Shown one piece after another: positions 26,955 to 38,432 of a stretch of 64,000 nt of DNA; within the stretch, counting starts at the first letter, position 1; each line of letters begins with the position of its first letter. The notes below the pieces were generated by a model. It was given only the letters and a program-made list of their open reading frames with translations. It had not been told where the DNA came from and searched no databases. The DNA lies in assembly GCA_954871525.1 (NCBI GenBank), contig OX940871.1, positions 20,831,086 through 20,895,085 of the forward strand, in the 5' to 3' direction. Position numbers and translations under genes: made by a program. The stretch is from Parietaria judaica. Lineage: Eukaryota; Streptophyta; Magnoliopsida; Rosales; Urticaceae.

Positions 26955-28559
26955 TGTTGATGCCGTTTTTTGGATCAAACACTGTTGTGGCCCAAGTTGT
27001 TGATTTTGGGCCTGGCCCAATGTCGTTTGATGACGCGGCGGGCTTCTGATGACTTTGGATGGGCCTCTGGCTGGCCTTGTTGCGAGGATGACAGATTTTG
27101 CCCCCTCTGTTGATTTCGGTGGGCCGCGTTGACTTTGTGGGCCCCGTTAACTTTGTGTTGGATTTGATGGCCCTGTTACGGGGATGACAGGTTTTCCCTC
27201 CCTCTTGCTCTCTCTCGGCGTATGAGTGATACGGATTCCGAGCGGAGTTCCTGGCACTGGGATCGAAACCTATCGTAGCCGTTCGAGGTCCAGCGATCCG
27301 GGGATTACTCTCCCCCTGTTACCTCAAAGCCTGGAATGGACAAGGCCAGGGATACAGGTTCGGGTATCTCGCAGGAATCGGGGTCCACACGAACGGGAGA
27401 GTGAGTTTGATCCAGTGAATCCTGGGGGATTGGCTTCCCGGCCTGTGACGTCGATTCTAGTCCGGGCCCTATAGACTGTCCGCAAAGCCACGATATCAAT
27501 GTAAGATATGGGACTGGGAGACAGAACGGGTTCCACGCAGATCTAGAAGAATGGTCTGGCGGGGTCGTCGAATCGTCCCAGGATCTTTTCCAGGGGTTCC
27601 CCTCTGGTTGGTCTATTTAGAGAGATTCCCCAGGTCCAGTCCCTCGACCTGAATTGTGGGTCCTGATACGTGTCCCCGAGCTATCCGCACAGACGCGCAA
27701 TGGACTGTGAGATAGACCGGACACCGCGTAGAACAGGACCTATCAAGTAGGACCTTGACCGTATAGGAATTCCTCCGAGACCTCCGATATCGCTCAGTTT
27801 CCGGACCTGGCAAAAGAATACCCGAGGTCAAGGGAAACAGGGGGGGCTACCCCCTGATTCACCTCCGACGCTCAACATTAGTGGAGTATATGAGAGGGAG
27901 GCGAGTTTATAGGGGGTAGGGAAGAGCTCGAGAGAATTCGAGTGAATTCCGTTGAGTTTGAGTGAGTTACCGTTTGAATGAACTGAGCCTCTATTTATAA
28001 CTGGATCCAGGGACTCCGGTGCAAATTAATATTACTTCGGGAGGTCCCCGAGAACAAATTTTATATGCAAATTGAAGCCCCGGATGATAGGAAGCCAACG
28101 CAACCGTCGGATCGCCGATCCGATCACCGACGCGCCCTCACGCGCGCGTTTTGTGCGCGCTGCTCCGCCCACGCGCTGTCCACTCGCTGGCACGCGTGGA
28201 TGACGTCAGGGATGACGTCATCGCTTCAGGGGCGCGCGTGGAGAAGGCTGAGGGGCGAGTGTGGCAGAGGTGCCACGTGGCGGCTCCTGGTGGGCTCTGG
28301 GAGTGCGTGGGGCCCACAAAAAGGCTCCCGAAGTGATTTTTTGCTCCCGAACTCTTCCCGTGTCCGTTTTTCACAAATTTTATGTCGTTTTTGAGTATCT
28401 TGATATTTTTAGGAACATCTAGACACTTTATTTTACGAAAACGGGCCTCCAGAGGGTGTTTTGGATTAAAATTGACTTAATTAATTAAAGAAAAATTAAT
28501 TTGATAATTTTTCTTTAATTAATTCATTTTTAAATTAATCCCGGGATTTGCCCGTAACA
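26955..28559. mobile_element. Solo LTR, 1605 bp, with 5-bp target duplication
   Basis: Begins TGTTGATGCCG and ends GCCCGTAACA, so it has TG...CA ends with TGTT/AACA short inverted repeats. GAACT flanks it on both sides (26950-26954 and 28560-28564), the 5-bp duplication expected for LTR retrotransposons. It is GC-rich relative to its surroundings. No primer-binding site, gag/pol frame or second LTR is present, so it is a recombination-derived solo LTR. Its size and the opening phrase suggest Ty3/gypsy, but without internal sequence this is inference. A TATA-like 'ctatttataa' lies near 27990. Numerous short frames inside are not genes. Confidence 0.85.
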
Positions 28560-28564
28560 GAACT

Positions 28565-29257
28565 TATGATATAGATACTACTAAATATCGTTGGGGATTA
28601 ATTTAACATACTTAGAGTAAAAATTATTTTTTTAAAAATTAGGTTAACAAAATTTTTTAGTAAATTTTTAATGTTTTTCAACCGTCTGTACTTGCTGCTT
28701 ACAATTTTTCTTTACTATAAAATGATCGGAGGTTTTTTTTTTTTTTTTTTTTGTGTGTGTTAAAGCGTCTATTCTCACTCTTTTTTTTTTCTTCAGCGAA
28801 CTACTACAACGACAAACAATATATTAAAAAATTAGAATTATACAGAATATAATGAATATTCCAAAAAAACTTTGTGATCATAGCTATTCCAAAAAATTAC
28901 ATTATGAAACTCATCAAATATTACAATATTGCAAATATATACGTACGTAGTTTTTTTTTTTTTTTGAAAGATATATACGTACGTACGTAGTTATAGTTTA
29001 TATTAAAACTACTCATCAATTTTAGAATCGCTTATTCCAATGCAAACAACCTCACTGGTCAATCATGATTGTGTAGTAGACTGTGAATGTGATAATGATG
29101 ATACATATATAGATATATATATATATATATATACAGAAAAATTGTCAGGGTATTGAGGAATAGGATCAATATCATAAAATTTTCCCATGTGTAAAACGCT
29201 AATTTAATGCGTAACATGTTTTTAACTTTCTGACAAATTTACACACTGTCATGAGAG
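28565..29257. other. AT-rich intergenic region, no gene seen
   Basis: Includes poly(T) runs (28733-28752, 28951-28965), two ACGTACGT clusters near 28940 and 28980, and a TA run near 29110. No gene recognised. Confidence 0.55.
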
Positions 29258-30009
29258 TAGTTTGTGCATTATGGGTCGGGTGGTCGGGCTACCCGCCACG
29301 CGTCGAGCGTCGAATGGTACTGCGGGCTGTGAAGCCCGAGGTGGCTCGGGTAAAGCCCGGCCCGTGCCCGAGGTGAAGTGCCCCGCCCGCAGCCCGAGGT
29401 AATGGCAGGCCCGCAGGCTGCCGCCTTTTTTCTTTTCTGAAATTTTCTGAAATTCGCAACTCTTCAAGCTCTCAACATCTCTCCATCAACCTCGTCCTCT
29501 CAATATCTCTCCCAATTCTCTAATAATTTTATTAGTTATTACTTATTAGTTATTACTATTATAAATATATTAGTTATTACTTAGCAAGTTAGCATACAAA
29601 TACGTCATAGCATATCTTAGTTTAGTTGTTACATAATTACATTTAGCATACATACAGATACAGTTTATTAAGTTAGTCACATTTAGTTACAGTTTCGTTT
29701 ATTAGAATTATTTCGTCATAGCATAAATACATTTAGTCACATTTTATAATTAGAAGTTTAGAATAATGCCATATTTCAAATGCAAAATAGAGTTTAGAAT
29801 AATGCCAAGGGTTTAATTGCATATACCAGTTTTTTTTTAAAAATAAAATAAAAATATATAATCCGCGGGCCAGGCAGCCCGAATGAACTATGGGCTCGGG
29901 CCGGGCAGCCCGCGAATCGTCTCGGGTGCGGGCCCCGCGACCTGACACAGGCTCGGGCTCGGACGGGCCGGGCTGAGGCCCGTAGTGCCCGCCCGAATGC
30001 ACAGGAGTA
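29258..30009. mobile_element. Non-autonomous hAT element, 752 bp, GC-rich ends
   Basis: Starts TAGTTTGTGCATT and ends AATGCACAGGAGTA, imperfect terminal inverted repeats. An identical 8-bp sequence CATGAGAG flanks it (29250-29257 and 30010-30017). The subterminal regions are crowded with GCCCG/CGGGC motifs in both orientations, and the centre is AT-rich. An 8-bp duplication with TAG...TA ends is diagnostic for hAT. No transposase frame is present. Confidence 0.85.
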
Positions 30010-30017
30010 CATGAGAG

Positions 30018-30786
30018 TGGATGAAATCTCTCTCTTCATCACGTGACGACGACATTCAACTATTTTCTGTCTTAACTGATTTTGGTTGGTTGGTTTTTGA
30101 CCTTTGAACACAAATGTCTTGATACATTATACATATACAGTTGTGTGTGTCACGTGAAAATGTTTACACATGTACGGCCGTCGTGTCGTTTGTCGTTTGA
30201 TCTAGCGGTTGTGTCACTTTGCAACCGGTATCGTCGCGTGGTACGTAGTATTATAAGAATGTCAATTTTTTCTTATTGCTTCGGTTTGGGATCAGATATC
30301 TACGGGAATAGACACTGATCAATGTACTTGGATCGGATCTGAAGATTTTATATCACAAACAATTAATTGTCGTTTGGCACTCAAATACGTCGTCCGGGGT
30401 GACAATTGTCGTTATAAGAGGAGTCACAACTTTTGGTTGTTTATCGTTTCGAATTGACAAATTTTCCTTCATTAGTCGATGAGTTTACTAGATACTAATA
30501 CTGATCTAATTAGTTGATACTCAATTACTTTGCCGAAAAATCTCTATTCATCTAAAACATTTCTCTAAAAAAATATTTCTTTTTAATGTATGGGTTTCAC
30601 ACCGTTTTTATTGTGGAGTTCGAAGCTTAGGCTTGTTGTATTTTGCACGTGGACCTCAAAAGTAAAAAAACATTTTAGATGTACTTGAAATGCATCTACA
30701 AAATCGGTTATATAAGTCATAAGGGATCCGTACATTTTTTATGTACACGAAATGCAATTATAAAAACGGTTATGTAAGTGATAAGT
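30018..30786. other. Intergenic region, no gene seen
   Basis: Contains a diverged direct repeat (about 30673-30730 and 30731-30786) with shared 'gtac..gaaatgca..taaaa.cggttat.taagt.ataag' order. No coding exon recognised. Confidence 0.5.
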
Positions 30787-31135
30787 TGATGCGGGCAAGA
30801 TGATCAACCACACGTGCATGGTGCATGGAGCATGCAATTTGTTTCTCCACTTTGGTGCACTATTAAGTTTTGTTTTATTTGTGATTAAATCTTATTATCT
30901 GCTTTGTCGTTTGTTTCATTGCTTTGACTATTTCTTTCCTTTATTTTATATTCAATCAGGTTGCACTTTGTTAGGGAGTTAGTTAGGGTTTTGCGATCGT
31001 GTTATATTTATTTGGTGAGGCTTCTACGCAATTTTCAAATTATTGATGATATAAAAAATTGAGCTTTTGGTTGTGAAGTCGAGTTTTATCTCGCAAAGAC
31101 GCGTTCTCCGTGTTCTTCATATTCGCTCTACATCA
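30787..31135. mobile_element. Short solo LTR, 349 bp
   Basis: Begins TGATGCGGGCAAG and ends CGCTCTACATCA, so the ends form a perfect TGATG/CATCA inverted repeat. TAAGT lies immediately outside both ends (30782-30786 and 31136-31140). This is a 5-bp duplication. The sequence that follows does not read as an internal retroelement domain, so a solo LTR is most likely. The short length suggests copia or a TRIM. Confidence 0.75.
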
Positions 31136-31140
31136 TAAGT

Positions 31141-31955
31141 GATCCACAACTTTTCATTCAAGCCCCCTCGTTTTCAACGTCGCAATATTTCCAATACTTG
31201 CATAGCCCAAATAGGCGCGCACGCACACACTCATATAATATGTATATCTCGAGATGTTCCGATCTCATATTGAGAGACAATAGTACCTAAAGATAACGAA
31301 ACGATATCAAGATCTGATTTCTCTTAGCATAAAGGTTGTTACTCGAGTCTCGAAGGACTAGTGTACGTCTACAATTATATTTAAAAATATTATTATCCAA
31401 TATTTTTAGAAAAGATTGTAGTACAACAGTAAATCCCTAAGCTCTCTCAAAAAATAAAATAAAATAAAAAAATCCCGAAGCTCTCGAGCTCAAACATGCA
31501 AGCCCATGCAGTTAATAGCCCATTTTTTATATCTAATATCAGCTCATTTTGTATATTGGGCCTTTACTTAACAGATCAAAATATATTTTTACTATGATAA
31601 TTTGAGACTTATTTTTTCGCTTAATTAATTAGTTGTCTCATAATTAATCATTAATTTTGTGTTTCTGTGTTTTTCTCACCTCTTGTAATAAGACTTTCGT
31701 CATTTAATCAAAAAACTCATTTCTAACGCTTATGTAACTTTTTTTTACAATTAAATTAGTACTTTCTCGTTATTAATTTGAGCATAAACTGTAAAAAAAA
31801 TACTATAACTGTTTTAATTTTTTATAATGTGGTTTATATAAATAGAGAAATTAAATGTGAGTGTATGTTCTTTGTTTTTGTATTTAATTTCAAAACCTGA
31901 TAATTTTAATTCATGACGTATACAGTATGTAGTTTTGTTGTTGTATTCTAAGTTG
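31141..31955. other. Intergenic region upstream of the oxygenase-like gene
   Basis: AT-rich. Probably holds the promoter of the 32.4 kb gene in its last few hundred bases. No distinct TATA box could be chosen confidently. Confidence 0.45.
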
Positions 31956-31956
31956 T

Positions 31957-32020
31957 TTGTTTGTAAGAGAAAGCAAAGCAAATAATTTAATCATAATTAA
32001 TAAATTTCATCTTCATCTTC

Positions 32021-32054
<34 letters not shown>

Positions 32055-32402
32055 CTCTGCAAACCCTAGCTCCACCTTCGCGTTTAGGGTTCATCGTCGT
32101 CTTCGAATTCCCTCGCAGCTCACCTTCGCTTGCCTGAATGAGGTACTAATTGATTTGGTAAAGTGAAAATCAATCGAAGTTGGTGTAAAATGTGGGTGAA
32201 TGATCGAATTCATGGAAAACAGGGAAGAACTTTAATGGAAATGAACAAGGTTTTGATCATATTCAGTTGACTGAGTCTCGAGTTTTTGATTGATTGTTAT
32301 GCTAGAACAAAGTATATTTAGGTTTGAGCTATGATCTTGATCTTCAATCATTATTACGCAGATGAGTGAGATTTTTGAATTTTCGGCATAGGAATCGATT
32401 TC
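31957..32402 (+). promoter_or_regulatory. 5' UTR with probable intron
   Basis: A (CAT)n run (32016-32053) and CT-rich, GC-richer DNA precede a good donor, GAG|GTACTAAT, at 32143. An acceptor (cggcatAG) ends at 32391, 11 nt before the ATG at 32403. A leader intron of about 249 bp is inferred from these sites; transcript data are needed to confirm it. Confidence 0.5.
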
Positions 32403-33485
32403 ATGGCAGCTAATGGCCTGCCGTCCTTAGGCCGTGTGAAGCTAACCGATCTCTTACCCGTCGAAGGGCTTCCGTCGGATTCCTATAAACTCTCGGTTTC
32501 GACTTTGACGCAGTCGTTGGCTCAGTATTCGGCCGCCATTATTCAGTTTCCGGTCTCAGAAGGAGCTCTTTTGAGAGCGGCTTTGGAGTCCGCTCACCTT
32601 TACTTCAATCAGAAAGCTCCGTATCTGTCTCCGGACGTGATCCACAATGATGACCCTCGTGATTGGTGTAAGACGTCGGGGTACTCTGCCGATCCTCAGG
32701 GATGGCAAGAGACCTATGATTACAGACCGGGGCTGACCCCGCCGGTTTCCGGAAACACTTTGGAGTTTCCTCCGGCGGCATTGCCGGATATATTCTCTAT
32801 GCTTGGAAAGGCGGTTAGGGAGATTCTAGATGCTGTTGGATTCTGTCTAAATTTACGAAGCTCGCCCTTTTCGGAGATTCTGGATAACGTGCCGTTGAGG
32901 AATCGGGAAGTGTCGTCGTCGGTTTTGTCTGTTTGCTGTCATGCTCGGCCCTCGTTTCAGGGAGTGGAACATGGTAACTTTGCGGCCCAAGAGGACGGGC
33001 AATTGGGGATTTACTCCGATCACGAGCATCAAGTTGACAAGAGCCTGATATCTCTAGTGAAGTCGGATAAGGCCGGTTTGCATGTGAAGGACTTCCATGG
33101 CCGGTGGGTTCTGGTGGACGGAGATCTCGGGCCTCAGGAGGCGGTTATTTACCCCGGGCTCGCACTGTATCAGGCGACTGCAGGGTATGTAAACCCGGCA
33201 CTGCACAGGACTGAGATCGGGAATCTTCAGACCAACTTATTCGGGCGATGCTCTCTTGTGTTCAAACTCATGCCGAAATCCATGACCAGCCTCAGTTGTT
33301 CTGAGATGAGAGCCGCCGGTCATGGGATAGAAGCTCAGTTCCAGATCCCTGTTCCGGTTGATGATTTCATGCAGAGATCTCACCCGACCGATCAGCTATT
33401 CAACAGGCACAATATCACAAGTTTCAGTTTCAGCCCGACTCCAGATGGTACACAAACCCTCGTCTATCACGTTCTGAAGCTTTAG
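32403..33485 (+). CDS. 2OG-Fe(II) dioxygenase-superfamily-like protein, intronless
   Basis: A single 360-codon exon with strong G/C third-position bias compared with its flanks. The N-terminal part (residues about 10-140) resembles the DIOX_N region. The C-terminal core has GLHV at 225-228, a basic/acidic pair H209...D212, a distal H268 in PALHR, and RCS at 282-284, which fits the RxS 2-oxoglutarate motif about 14 residues after the distal His. This arrangement matches a small conserved plant subfamily annotated as 2OG-Fe(II) oxygenase-like (Arabidopsis At5g48020, recalled rather than searched). The first two metal ligands are spaced HxxD rather than the usual HxD, unless H207 is used. The substrate is unknown. 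ATG at 32403 is preceded by an in-frame stop, and the protein is full length. Confidence 0.85.
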   Translation: MAANGLPSLGRVKLTDLLPVEGLPSDSYKLSVSTLTQSLAQYSAAIIQFPVSEGALLRAALESAHLYFNQKAPYLSPDVIHNDDPRDWCKTSGYSADPQGWQETYDYRPGLTPPVSGNTLEFPPAALPDIFSMLGKAVREILDAVGFCLNLRSSPFSEILDNVPLRNREVSSSVLSVCCHARPSFQGVEHGNFAAQEDGQLGIYSDHEHQVDKSLISLVKSDKAGLHVKDFHGRWVLVDGDLGPQEAVIYPGLALYQATAGYVNPALHRTEIGNLQTNLFGRCSLVFKLMPKSMTSLSCSEMRAAGHGIEAQFQIPVPVDDFMQRSHPTDQLFNRHNITSFSFSPTPDGTQTLVYHVLKL

Positions 33486-33899
33486 AAGAAATTCATCGAT
33501 TGCTTAGAGCTAATGCAATATAACAACCCATTTGAATTACAACTTGACAGCCGAAACTTTCGTTTTAAAAAAAAGGCACTAGTCCTATCCCGTCAGACCC
33601 AATGGTATACGACTCTGTTTACTTGATCTATCTGAAACTTTCCTTCTCATTGCCCGTTGCCCCGTGTTTTAAGGGTGAAATCGGGACTGGTAAGTTATTA
33701 TTAGAGGGTTTTAGTACCGGTGCCGGTTTCTTAGATTTAAAAAAAAAATCCTGGTCTTGTTTTATTGAAAACTAGTTTTTCCAGTAACTTGACGAGTGGG
33801 CTAAATCCGGTCCTAGTCTTGAAACCGGAACAGGGAAGAATTCCTTTACACGGCTATGCACCTTAAAAATAACCGGCATCGGTATATAATTTCCACTTC
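33486..33899. other. 3' region with degraded ACCGG-rich repeat
   Basis: The 3' UTR of the oxygenase-like gene probably occupies the first 150-250 bases. From about 33690 phrases such as 'taccggtgccggtttc' and 'ttgaaaccggaac' appear. Similar degenerate DNA occurs in introns of iojap, SR45 and the NAL1-like gene. Confidence 0.4.
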
Positions 33900-33972
33900 T
33901 TTAGGGTTTAGGGCATCGAATTCCTTTACCCGATGCCGTTTAGGGTTTAGGGTTTAGGGTTTACGGCATCGG
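33900..33972. repeat. Interstitial telomere-type repeat inside a 10-bp inverted repeat
   Basis: Two TTTAGGG units at 33900-33913 and about three and a half at 33939-33963. The second block is enclosed by CCGATGCCGT (33930-33939) and its exact complement ACGGCATCGG (33963-33972). TTTAGGG is the usual plant telomere repeat and also the telo-box found near translation-gene promoters. Confidence 0.85.
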
Positions 33973-34009
33973 ATAGCTCTTAACAGCAGGTCGATGAAAT
34001 GTTGGTACA

Positions 34010-34378
34010 GGATCCGTAAAGCCGTTAATAAGGAGGAAGAGGAACGAGCCAGCTCAGACGAAGCACCTGCCTCCCTCGAAGCGGCTTCGTCTCGAGGCCC
34101 AGAGAGTTCTGAAGGAGCGCGTCCAGGACATAGCCGACAAGAAGGGCATCAAGCTCCGGTTCTGCAGCCTCAAGGATTGCGAGACCCACATCCACACGCT
34201 CGACAGCCCGTGTGCCGTCACGCGGGCGGAGATTGGGTGGCCCGACGGAGTGCCGTTTGTCCACCCCCACGATCTGCCCAACAAAGCCAAGATGGGCTTC
34301 CTCGAGGCCTACGAGCCCGGCTGGACCGCCACGCATGACATTGACCTAACCCTCACCGAGCCCAATCAACACCAATGA
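34010..34378 (+). CDS. GC-rich open exon-like stretch, product unknown
   Basis: After an acceptor-like TTGGTACAG (ending 34009) the frame stays open for 122 codons to TGA at 34376-34378, with strong G/C third positions. It reads PLIRRKRNEPAQTKHLP at the start, is Lys/Arg-rich to about residue 45, and ends DIDLTLTEPNQHQ. There is no ATG in this frame before codon 94, and an in-frame stop lies at 33995. So it is either a 3' exon of a gene whose first exon I cannot find, or a decayed gene fragment. I do not recognise the family. It follows the telomere-repeat hairpin directly and precedes the 3' end of iojap on the other strand. Confidence 0.5.
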   Translation, partial: GSVKPLIRRKRNEPAQTKHLPPSKRLRLEAQRVLKERVQDIADKKGIKLRFCSLKDCETHIHTLDSPCAVTRAEIGWPDGVPFVHPHDLPNKAKMGFLEAYEPGWTATHDIDLTLTEPNQHQ

Positions 34379-34980
34379 GTGTAATAGTCAACCCCATCGT
34401 TGTCGTTGTCTAACTCACCGTGAGCTTGTGTTGTGGCCGCGACAGCAGCTTTTGGCAGCTCAGACACCCGTAATTGCGGTCGGTGTAAGAATCCCACCGG
34501 AAAAAGGTAATTAAAAGTACAATCAAATGGGTCACATTATTATTATACCCTGATGAAAAGTATGTATAATGTAATGAATTGCCAATATTTAAATAGAATT
34601 TAAGTAGTCGAGTTTTTGTACCTCTTATGTACCTTATATATAACTGCGGCAAAAGTAATAATAATTAACAGCGGAATGGCTATCTGAATCTCTGTTAACT
34701 TTAACTCGTGGGACACGTGGCAGTCTTACAAAATCTGACTAATTTTAACTTTAAATTCATTTTTTTTATATAGAAATATTTCAACAAAATATGCTACTTA
34801 ATTCAATAATTTATATAATTTACAAATAAGCGAAGAATTGTTACATGCCTACCTAAAAGATGAGTATAATTATAGTAATACATTTAAGATTGAGGACACT
34901 AATTGATCAACCAAAGCTTCTAAATCAATGGGTACGATCAAATGCCTCATTTTCCTGTAAATTTTCATCGGTTCCATCCG

Positions 34981-37699
34981 TCATTGTGGGCCTCGGTACG
35001 GAGGCCGGTTTTCAGAGGGCAACTCGACGGAAGTGGCGTTAGCGTAAAACTCTTCCAAGTTGTAGTATGCCCGCTGTTCCGGAAGGAATATGTGGACGAC
35101 TACGTCACCTGGAATTAGGAAAATTTTGGATTTTATGAAAAAAATACAAATGAAGATAGTTATGTCTACGTGTAACTATGATCAAGTTCTTAAAGGAATA
35201 TAACAACGAAAGTTTAATAGACTAATCTCTTCTCATTTTATTGACTTGCCCTTAAATTTTAAATTTAGATGCACTTTGGCCCATGAACTAAATTATTATG
35301 GATATTCTGTCCAAAATACAACTTGACCAAAGCTAAATTCCAAAGGCAACATTCACTATTAAGCAAAATTTAAGGAGAATTGTCATCAATTGCTTAAAAA
35401 CAAAGACGTTTCAATATTTTATGAAGCTAATGATGGATCCCGGATTTATAAACAGAATTTTATTGAATAAACACGTCAAAGAGAACCGGGCACGTGAGTT
35501 CGAGAGCACGGCCAACTCTCCCGACGGTGGAGACTGTCACAAACGACTATTTTCTGCACACCCTCAACAATCAGCCAAGCTCCCCTTTAAACCTAGTCGA
35601 CCACTTCTATAAGGCCCACTGTTTACTAATTAAATATAAAGCCCATTAGTTAATCCTAATACTAGAAATAATTAAACCCTAATGCTACTCATATTAAATC
35701 GACTAACAGTAAACCAACAAATAAAACTTAACTAATATTATTAAACTAATACTAAAAATACGATCCCATCAGCTAACCAACAATATTCTGAACAAACACT
35801 TTACCCTGTGAAATTAATTTGTTGTGCATTTTGGTCCCTGAATTATTTTTTAATTATCACAAAATACACTATTTAAGCAAAATTCAGAGAGAATCGTTGT
35901 CAGTTAGTTAGTTTCATCATTTTATGAAGCCAAGCCACAATAATTTGGAGCAAGGTTCTTACCGAAGTCGACAAGGGTCCACGAATTGGGTTTTGTATCT
36001 CCATTTGAAGATCTTCCGTACTGTTTCTCGGCCGCATCTCTCATCCTGAACCTAAGAATCGAATCAAATCAAATCAAATCAAATAACGAGATCAGCTAGG
36101 GGGGTGAAACCTTAGCCGAGACTAGGTAAATTTAGGTATTTGGGTCATGATCCTGGTTTTCGGTACTTTCAAATTCAGTACCAGTAAAGAACCAGTGTTT
36201 ACATTACTGAAAAAAAAATGTTTTTTTATCATTTTAAAACATGATAATAAAATATAACCAAGACAGCTATTTACCAGTTCTTGGTTTATTCAAACTGGTC
36301 CGGCCTCTGGTACCAGTAAATACTTATTACCGTTTTTTGAGTCTCCCAAAATACCGATTTTTAAAACTAGTACTGAAACCGGGAATGAGTAGACAAGATT
36401 CATTTTTAATCAACTATACCTAATTGCTTCAATCTGAGGGCGAGAGAACGCGGTGGCAATGATGAAGAACCGAGTCCAATACACCAAAGGCTTCACAAAT
36501 AGAACTTTTATGTCTCCTGCTTTAACGTCACTTGCGACTTTGGCCATGGCCACCGCAACTACAGAGCACACATGCATATGAAGGTATAATTTTCACTGTT
36601 TTACATTCAAATCACGTTACGGGTTTAGGGTTATACGTGCTCATAACTAATAAAATAATAGCTACATTTCTGGCAAAAAAAAAAAAACATGCGAAAACTT
36701 CAAAGGCGACAGAGAACCAGACCATAATTGTAACATGTAAAATACAAAGCTTCATGACTTCCCATCTATCTTCTGATACATACCGAGTATTTAGGATTGG
36801 TGTCGGTGTTTAATTAAGTAATTAAGATATTAAAGTTGAGTTTTTCATTTTGATTATGTCGTTAAAATGAATGAAAATAAGCCGGGTAATTATATTTAAC
36901 AACCACATTTTAATGAAAAATTAGTCAAGCAAGAACCAAACTTTCTCGAAAGAGGGGAGATTGAATTAGTGAAAGTTGGCCGAAATCCCCGTTCCGAGTT
37001 CCCCGATGTTGCAAAAGTCTAACCCTAATCAACCCATTCTTCAATACAGAGAGACCTAAAACCGGGTTAATCAACTTCATTTAATAATGCCCGGTGCTCG
37101 TCTGAACGTCAAAGCGAAAGAAATTCAACCAAGCGCGGATGCAACTATTCATTTAGATTGGATATACTGTGGAAATGAATATAACGATCACGATCATGAC
37201 ACGAGACACGAATCACAAAGCTAAAAGCTTTAACGTGAAAAGAGTTTGATAAGCTTACAAGCTAAGCTCTCGGCGTCGTGGTCGACCTCCGCGGTCGCCG
37301 ACTTCTTGTCGTTCCTACTGTACACAACCTTCCCATATCTGTCGAACAAGCTATCGTACATTTCATCCGTATCTTCACTCAAATCCTGCACAATTGCATC
37401 ATCACAGCTCAAACTCAAAAATCAATACATACTCACTGAGTCTTTCCCGAGCTTACCTGAGTGAAGCTGTCGTCGGAGTCCTTCCCGCTGGCCGTGGCCG
37501 AGACCGAGAGCGGAGTGGAATACCTCCGCGAGCTCAGATCCAAGGTCTTGCTGGCGTTGGCTTGCGGAGAGCAGCTCCTGCAATGCGAGAAGCGGAGAGG
37601 AGAGAGCTTGTGGCTGTGGCTTTGGGAGGAGGAGAAGCTGGTGTGACGGAGATCGAGGAGTTGCCTGGAGAACCTGGCTCCGGAGAGAGAGACCTCCAT
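34981..37699 (-). CDS. Iojap/RsfS-family protein, chloroplast-targeted
   Basis: Five minus-strand exons: 37699-37457, 37385-37259, 36558-36420, 36051-35963 and 35108-34981, all with GT...AG introns. They sum to 726 nt, a 241-aa protein ending YRGPQ. The first 70 or so residues are Ser/Arg/Leu-rich and poor in acidic residues, as in a plastid transit peptide. The RsfS domain follows (residues about 115-225): HDAESLAFAVAMAKVASDVK, then GDIKVLFVKPLVYWTRFF, FSRPQIEAI, NSWTLVDFGD and RAYYNLEEFY. Bacterial RsfS binds ribosomal protein uL14 and blocks subunit joining; plant iojap is needed for plastid ribosomes (maize mutants are striped). The domain looks complete. Intron 3 (36052-36419) and intron 4 (35109-35962) contain repeat-derived DNA. 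Confidence 0.95.
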
Positions 37700-37752
37700 T
37701 GTTGAGCTTGAAGATGGTGATAGAGGAGGAGAGTTTGGATATTTTCAGACAA

Positions 37753-38432
37753 GATTAACGAATATAATATAATATTCCATTTTTCATGCTACTCTTGGGC
37801 TTTGCTAATTTCTCATTTGGGCCCAAATGTCTGTATCCTTATTTAAGGATATTTGCGGTATAACTACTTAAATTTATACTAAGTGGGTTAGCTTAAATTT
37901 GCTAATCTCTCATTATCGTGTCTTTGCGTTGTTTGTAATCGTGCCGTAACCGTATTTGTGTCTGCGCGTAATCGGTACTTGGGAAATTGATGTCATCTCT
38001 GAGTCGTGACCTTATCGTTTCTTTGTGTTATCAGTACTCGGGAAGTGATGTCTTCTCGAGTCACGACCGTATTCGTGTCTTTGTGTTATCAACACTTGGG
38101 AATCGATGTCATCTCGAACCGTGACCATATCTTGTGGACATCTAAAGTTTTACTGAAAACATTACATAAAAATCTCATAAGAGGATAGTAAAATTCACAG
38201 TACGAGCCTGAAGCCAATAAGTAGAGTAGAACATCAACGCTCACAGAATTAATAGCTAGAATATTAAATCATCGGCTCTCTCTGAGTATTCAACAAAACA
38301 AGTCTTCTACTGAAAATGCCCAAATGAACAAGCTTCTCAAATATTAGCACATGCCTGCTTCACACACAAGTATTGATTGACATCAAAGCCATTAACGCGT
38401 TACGCCGGTCCGATGGGTAGTGAGATCATTTC
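37753..38432. other. Intergenic region between iojap and SR45
   Basis: Holds the iojap promoter next to 37700, a minisatellite (37930-38130) and the SR45 3' UTR toward 38432. A 'ggatatttgcggtataacta' phrase at 37847 resembles the TIR of the dispersed family at 9.4 kb. Confidence 0.45.
37930..38130. repeat. Minisatellite, about 59-bp unit, three copies
   Basis: Units share the order 'cgt.accgtat..gtgtct', 'gtgttatca.tact.ggga' and 'gatgtcatctcga'. Three consecutive units are recognisable with moderate divergence, and a fourth starts at about 38118. Confidence 0.75.

Noticed and set aside
27226..28394. Several 60-109 codon frames on both strands
   Set aside because: They lie within the solo LTR, have no domain and reflect its higher GC.
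29733..30111. Minus-strand frames of 89 and 105 codons
   Set aside because: Composed of the GCCCG-rich subterminal repeats of the hAT element and its flank.
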